The notes beneath the pieces were generated by a model. That model was not told the origin of the DNA, did not search any database, and saw only the letters and a list, made by a program, of their open reading frames with translations. Below, piece after piece: positions 59,160 through 64,000 of a DNA stretch of 64,000 bases. Numbering within the stretch: position 1 is the first letter of the stretch; each line of letters starts with the position of its first letter. The DNA is taken from assembly GCA_021234155.1 (NCBI GenBank), contig JAJEKV010000004.1:23285122-23349121 (forward strand), given 5' to 3'. This stretch comes from Isoetes taiwanensis (lineage: Eukaryota; Streptophyta; Lycopodiopsida; Isoetales; Isoetaceae). A program made the translations under genes and the position numbers.

Positions 59160-59730
59160 CTCAAAACAATGGAAGATTTACCATATTATTGTGCAGAATA
59201 TCTATGATAATATTGAGAAAGCAACCATTTTTACAATACCATCTCCACCTCTATGAAGATTTTAAGCAAATCACTGCTTGAATAAGATGCATAACAGAAC
59301 ACAACAGCAATTCTTCTTGACTCAGGGATCAGCCCTTTCTTTGTATTGTATATTGCCAACTGCCTTTGCCTTTAACAATGTATTGCATCCTTTCATATTT
59401 GTAACTCAAAACAATGAAAGACTCAACATATCATTGTGCAGAATATCTATGATAATATTGAGAAAGAAACCAGTTTTTTCCAATACCTTCTCCACCTCTA
59501 TGAGCTTTTTATGAGAATCACTGCTTGAATAAGATGCACAACAGACCACAGCAGCAATGTTTCTTGACTCGAGGCTCAACCCTTTCTATGTATTCTCTAC
59601 TGCCAACTGCCTTTGCCTTTAACAATGTATTGCAAGTGGCTCCTTTCATATTTGTAACTCAAAACAATGGAAGACTCACCATATCATTGTGCAGAATATC
59701 TATGATAATATTGAGAGAGCAACTAACAAG
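59160..59730 (+). repeat. tandem repeat of about 245-255 bp, 2.3 copies
   Basis: Units begin near 59167, 59411 and 59664 with AACAATG(G/A)AAGA, then CAGAATATCTATGATAATAT. Each contains CACTGCTTGAATAAGATGCA and CTGCCTTTGCCTTTAACAAT. The third copy is cut by the transposon starting at 59735, and its remainder resumes at 63885. Confidence 0.88.
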
Positions 59731-60055
59731 GTTGCGTATTAAACGGGAGCAAATCATTGAAACGGGAGTAAAAGGAATATTCCTCAAAGATTCCCTTTTT
59801 TTTCAAAAAAGGAGCTAAAATGAGGTAAAAATCCAAAATCACTCATTTTTTTGTGCAAAGAGAAAATTGACTACGTCAAAGTGACACTTTTCCTAACAGT
59901 TAGAATTTATCTGAAGTGTGTTTTTAGAGAAAACCACTAATTTAAGTGTACGTCCTACACAACATTTTGTTAGCTTGGATTGTATTCTAGAAAAGGTGCT
60001 TTTAGGTTATAATAAGTCATTTTTTAATGATATAATATTTGAAAGTACCAAAATT

Positions 60056-60195
60056 GTATTTTGGAATACACTTTTGCTATTCGAGGATAACAGAAGTGTA
60101 TTCCGGAATACACTTTTGCTTTTCTTAAAAGTCAAAGTGTATTCCAGAATACACTTTTGGTTTTGCTCGAAAGCCAAAGTGTATTCCAGAATACA
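60056..60195 (+). repeat. array of four GTATTCCAGAATAC palindromes, 41-42 bp apart
   Basis: Sites begin at 60056, 60098, 60139 and 60181, spaced 42, 41 and 42 bp. Each is embedded in AAAGTGTATTCCAGAATACA or a variant, followed by CTTTTG. Two more close-set sites lie at about 60602-60636. Confidence 0.92.
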
Positions 60196-60639
60196 CTTTT
60201 GCTGTACAAGTTTTTGAGAGTCAACAGTGTCCTTGCAATTTTCCAGGTTTTCCGGGTTTTTGACATTTTCAATGACCTTACAATTTTTTTTTTTGTTTCA
60301 GTTGATTTGAATAACCTCGCAATTTCATTTGTTTTTTTATGTGGGGATACAGAAACATAGTTCTAAGTACCGAAGGGATTAGCGAAAGGAAAAACCAAAC
60401 CAACAACAACTAGATTTTTTGGCAGGGATGACCTTTCAATTTTTTTGGCAGGGATGACCTTTCAAGTTTTGTATGGATAATTTTTCAAATGGTTTTGTGT
60501 GGATTTAGGGTCGTGGTTTTAAAAATAACGGGATATTGATTTTTTTTTTTGTTTTAAGGCGGGGATCTTTGGATCTTGGTTCAAAACGATAAGTGGGAAA
60601 TGTATTCCAGAATACACTTTGTATTCCGGAATACGTTTT

Positions 60640-61320
60640 GGTGTTTTTTTTTTCAAGCTTTGCTCATGGCGATCTCACTTTGTAGAACTCGGGCTACTAT
60701 TTCACAATCGGGATGACCTTGGCATTGTTGCTGGCTACAAGATAAGCCATATATTTGCCTATATCGTTTTCAAAGCCCGTTTTTCACTTTAGGGATTTGC
60801 CGGTTTAGTTTAGTTTAGGGTGGAAGCACCGGGGCGGTTTTGAAGAGGAAGAGACAACGCGGATGCACGGATTGCCTTTGGTACAATCCTCACGAAATCC
60901 TTTTCGGCTCCCCTAAACTTTTCTATCGAGTTTATGCGGATATTTGCGAGATGGTTCGCATGATACTGAGGGAGTTGATTTCGTGCCACTTTCTAGTTGT
61001 TCATCTATGAATTTCTAGTGCAGGGCTCGACCAAACGTATTAAGGCTCTATGGTTTAGTTAGTGCATCTATTTTTTTTTTCCTAAAGAAGGCTTGACGAG
61101 GTTAATGAAATTGCAGTTGTCCATGTTGAATGCTTTTTCCTAGCCTGTCAAACTGGGTTGAACGTGTAGTAGGGTTTTGTATGCCTGGATGGCATCTCTT
61201 GACTGCCGAAAAGATCACAAACATGAAGTATTTTAATGCTGGTTTTGATGCTGGCCCTGGAAGATTGCAAGGAGCCCCAGCCGTGGAGTCTGGATGTAAA
61301 TTTATTGCTGCTTGAGATTA
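60640..61320 (+). pseudogene. possible captured coding pieces in the short transposon copy
   Basis: An ATG near 60667 gives MAISLCRTRATISQS before a stop, an organelle-presequence-like composition. The frame at 61130-61315 ends ITNMKYFNAGFDAGPGRLQG. Neither is recognised. The GC content is slightly higher than the surroundings. They may be transposon exons or host fragments. Confidence 0.2.
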
Positions 61321-63190
61321 CAAATATAGTTTTGCATTAAATTTGGGGCTTTCTTGTTATTTCCTTTATCTTGATTGAACAATCCATTAATAGATTTGTT
61401 ATTGCTGGTTGTCTGATTCTTGCAGTCTGCTAATGGCATGTGAAGTCTGCTGATGGCATGTGAAGTTTGCAGAAGGTTGCTGGCTTTGCTGGACGTTTGC
61501 TGGTTTGTTACAAGGATGACATATCTACAACAGTAAATCTACTAAAACAAGCTCTGAAATTTGCATTTACAGTTTTCTTTTAGCTGGTTGTCCATCATGG
61601 TAAGCCATTTCTCAAATATGTACTCAAGACTTTGTATACTTGCACTATTTTGTCCTATTGAAAAGCCTACAGCCGAACTAATGTTAGTATGGCAGTGAGT
61701 CCATCCAGACAAAACTGATATTACAGTTTTTTAGTGGGAAATTTTATCATTACAACTCTGATGCAAAATTTAGGATTCATTTTGCAGGGCAAAATTGTTC
61801 TAGACAACATATTGTTTGTGTTTCTTAGGCACTGCCAGGTATTTTGCATGCATGGTGCATATTCCAGACGCACATACATCTAGCTTTACTTGAACTTAGT
61901 TCAGTTGAAAATGTGGCTTATATCAGGCTTTTGCATGAGTAAAGCATAAATCTAACTCAGTCTTCTGTGCAGCCTAAATAAGCTACCCTTTTAGCATCAA
62001 CAATTTGGTCTCTTACTTCTAAACATCTCATTCTGATCGAATTTACCATGTTGATATTCTGGCACAAATCAGGTAATGAAGCACAAGTTAGATTTAATCG
62101 GAGGGTCTGGTGTTTTGGCTGATGGCATAATGTTCTTGCATAATATGTTGGCAATAAGTCCCAAGGTATGGTTAATTAGGGTGTTTTGCACGTATTTAGA
62201 TGATATTGGAATCCATGCAGACAACATATTTTTGTTGTTGCAACCAGCAAAGCTGCCTACACTACTCTCTATTTTAATATCATTTCTTAGATCTAAGGAG
62301 GCATTTTCTGAAACAAATTATCATTTCTTGGATCTTAGAAAACATTTTCTGCAATTTCTTGTATCGTTTTGGACCCGACTTTCTGGTGCATGATCAAATT
62401 AAAGTACACTAAGAAGACAGTGATGTACATCTACATGACCAAATTATACACAAGTCAAAATAATTGTAACATGGGGCATCAAATCAAATAAGGCATCAAA
62501 TAAGTTATGGTCTCCACGTGGCCTTAGTCTAACTGAGTATTTGGGCCTTCTATGACATGTACACACCACGCTCATAAGTCGATATCATCTTCTCAATCTG
62601 CAGGAAAAACACATGTCAATCGTGGCTTGAGAATTTGGGATCTTCCAAACTAACAAAACTCGTGCTAGCAGTATTATTTTTTCTCCTTGCAAAATATTAA
62701 TCTACTACTGACTACTTGTAAATGATCATGTGAGATGTACACTTCAACTACCATATGAAACTGTGTTTCCTCTCATTGCTTAATTGACAACTATTATATA
62801 AAACCATGTTTTCTATTATTGCTAAATTGACCCAGTTAAATCCTTAAAATAACAACAATTACCCGAAGCAAAAGCTCGGTCAATGGCATCAAAGATATTA
62901 ATCATCGAAGCATAATAAAGGAAGCTTCATGCTTGGTTGAAGGCTTTAATATGTATTGAAAAAGCACTACCCTGGGGATGGCCACTAGGCCAGGCCGTAG
63001 ATGATGGACAAATCATACTTCGTTTGCATCATGATTGTTTGTCAATGGCCACTATTACATTTTCTTCAGGTTCACACTTTTGAATATCTCAGGTTCACAT
63101 CAAATCTCCATCCATTCTTCAAAGATTTCAGAATGCAGGATGACAATTTTAACAGGTGTGGAGTGCTCTAAACCGTAACACATAGGCAAC
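61321..63190. other. interior of the short transposon copy, nothing recognised
   Basis: A frame at 62076-62393 begins MKHKLDLIGGSGVLADGIMF but has no known domain. The rest shows no repeats or motifs. Confidence 0.3.
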
Positions 63191-63193
63191 ATG

Positions 63194-63373
63194 TTATTCC
63201 AGAATACATATTTGATTTCTTAGAAAGCAAAAGTGTATTCCAGAATACACATTTGCTTTCTTAGAAAATTAAAAATGTATTCCAGAATACACTTTTGCTT
63301 TCTCTGAAAATCCAAAGTGTATTCTGGAATACATGTTTGTTTTTTAGAAAAGCAAAAGTGTATTCCAGAATAC
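63194..63373 (+). repeat. array of five GTATTCCAGAATAC palindromes, 41-42 bp apart
   Basis: Sites begin at about 63194, 63235, 63277, 63319 and 63360. The fourth is GTATTCTGGAATAC, keeping the palindrome with swapped central bases. Linkers are TTTGCTTTCTTAGAAAA-like. The array directly precedes the shared exon at 63465. Confidence 0.92.
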
Positions 63374-63464
63374 ACCTTTCTTTTTACATTTTTTGTTTTA
63401 TGTGCCCTATTGTTCATTTCTTTACTTGATTGTTTTCTTGTTTTTTATTCAGCCATTAGATCAT

Positions 63465-63592
63465 CATAACATGTCAAACATGTTTGATGGAACAACTAAA
63501 TGTGAAGACTTGGGACCGATACCCAGTTGTAACATCTGACAAGCGTCCTGCTCAATATGCACCAAATTTGGAGGGTGCCAAATTAATGTACT
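63465..63592 (+). pseudogene. exon fragment matching 33060-33200
   Basis: The reading frame CQTCLMEQLNVKTWDRYPVV then QYAPNLEG corresponds to the exon in the long copy. It is cut soon after (stop near 63592), with the transposon end about 290 bp further. It confirms that the two elements belong to one family. Confidence 0.55.
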
Positions 63593-63884
63593 GAAAAATT
63601 TTAAAGAAATAATTATTATTTTTTCTTCTCTATTTTGATGTTTTTGATATCTCACTTTCAGAGATTATGTATTCATGTCTACATTTTGCCATTTTCAAGG
63701 GTGTTTCTTTGCAAAAAACAAACTTGTCACTTAATGAGGGGCTAAAATGAGGGGAAAAAAAATTTGAACCTTCTGAAATTTTCAAGTTCATTCAAAAAAG
63801 GCCACTTTTAAGAGCATGGTGTTTTTTTAAAGGGAATCTTTGAAACGGGAGTGCTGCAACACTCCCGTTTAATTTGCAATCTTG

Positions 63885-64000
63885 TTAACTGTTTTTACAA
63901 TACCTTCTCCATCTCTATGAACTTTTTAATCTGACCACTGCTTGAATAAGATGCACAGCAGACCACAACAGCAATTCTTCTTGACTCAGGGCATTACAAG
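63885..64000 (+). repeat. continuation of the 245-255 bp tandem repeat after the transposon
   Basis: Starts AACTGTTTTTACAATACC and continues with CACTGCTTGAATAAGATGCA and CAGCAATTCTTCTTGACTCA, as in 59230-59330 and 59475-59570. It is the displaced second half of the interrupted unit. Confidence 0.9.

Larger units (their letters stand above)
59735..63884 (+). mobile_element. inverted-repeat transposon, short copy, with palindrome arrays
   Basis: Left end AACAAGGTTGCGTATTAAAC and right end GTTTAATTTGCAATCTTGTT are inverted repeats. A second inner inverted block (CAAAGATTCCCTTT near the left; AAAGGGAATCTTTG near 63829) supports them. The flanks read AACT on both sides. The flanking DNA is one tandem repeat split in two: ...GAGAGC before, GTTTTTACAATACC after. 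So the insertion point is well defined. The interior has palindrome arrays near both ends and a piece of the exon seen at 33060. It lacks the methyltransferase-like region, so it is an internally deleted relative of the 30-35 kb copy. Confidence 0.8.

Noticed and set aside
63194-63373. CRISPR-like array (regular repeats with variable linkers)
   Set aside because: The repeat is a short palindrome inside a plant transposon, the linkers are related AT-rich sequence, and no cas genes are present.

Overview
The window is nuclear DNA of a plant with a large, repeat-filled genome. The evidence is one intact plant-type PRISE reductase gene, LINE and Ty3/gypsy chromovirus remains, spliced transposon genes, and very long gene-free AT-rich stretches. 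The PRISE gene and the mix of transposon families fit a fern or another seed-free or large-genome plant. That placement is inference; no marker in the window fixes the species.

Layout. 0.1-3.1 kb: 3' end of a Ty3/gypsy element (integrase C-terminus with chromodomain, then an LTR), plus an inverted LTR piece. 3.1-6.95 kb: a decayed pogo/Tigger-like DNA transposon with long inverted ends, interrupted by the 3' part of a non-LTR element. 7-9.4 kb: no recognisable gene. 9.56-10.70 kb: the only intact recognisable gene, an intronless progesterone 5-beta-reductase/iridoid synthase-like reductase. 11.07-12.58 kb: a striking nested fold-back element. 13.9-16 kb: a second Ty3/gypsy 3' end, on the minus strand. 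16-21.6 kb: scattered minus-strand exon-like remnants. 21.7-25.5 kb: a palindrome-rich segment bounded by an exact 25-bp inverted repeat; it holds a polypurine tract and a transit-peptide-like exon. 28.1-30.3 kb: a diverged tandem duplication. About 30.3-34.85 kb: a large inverted-repeat transposon whose spliced gene remains include a beta-class amino-methyltransferase-like domain. 34.9-40.4 kb: three LINE reverse-transcriptase remnants. 43-45 kb: unrecognised exons. 46-51.3 kb: a broken DDE-like transposase gene with inserts. 51.8-54.9 kb: two convergent gene remnants, one with a HAD-like motif. 55-59 kb: gene-poor. 59.73-63.88 kb: a second, shorter copy of the transposon family seen at 30-35 kb, inserted into a tandem repeat.

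How the parts relate. Except for the PRISE gene, nearly every recognisable protein segment belongs to a mobile element, and most are broken by stops, frameshifts or nested insertions. The most unusual system is the transposon family of 30-35 kb and 60-64 kb. It has inverted ends, palindromic 14-mers that in the short copy form arrays at a near-constant 41-42 bp spacing and that recur in the intron-like gaps of the long copy, and a methyltransferase-like gene. The second is the nested fold-back at 11-12.6 kb, just downstream of the PRISE gene.
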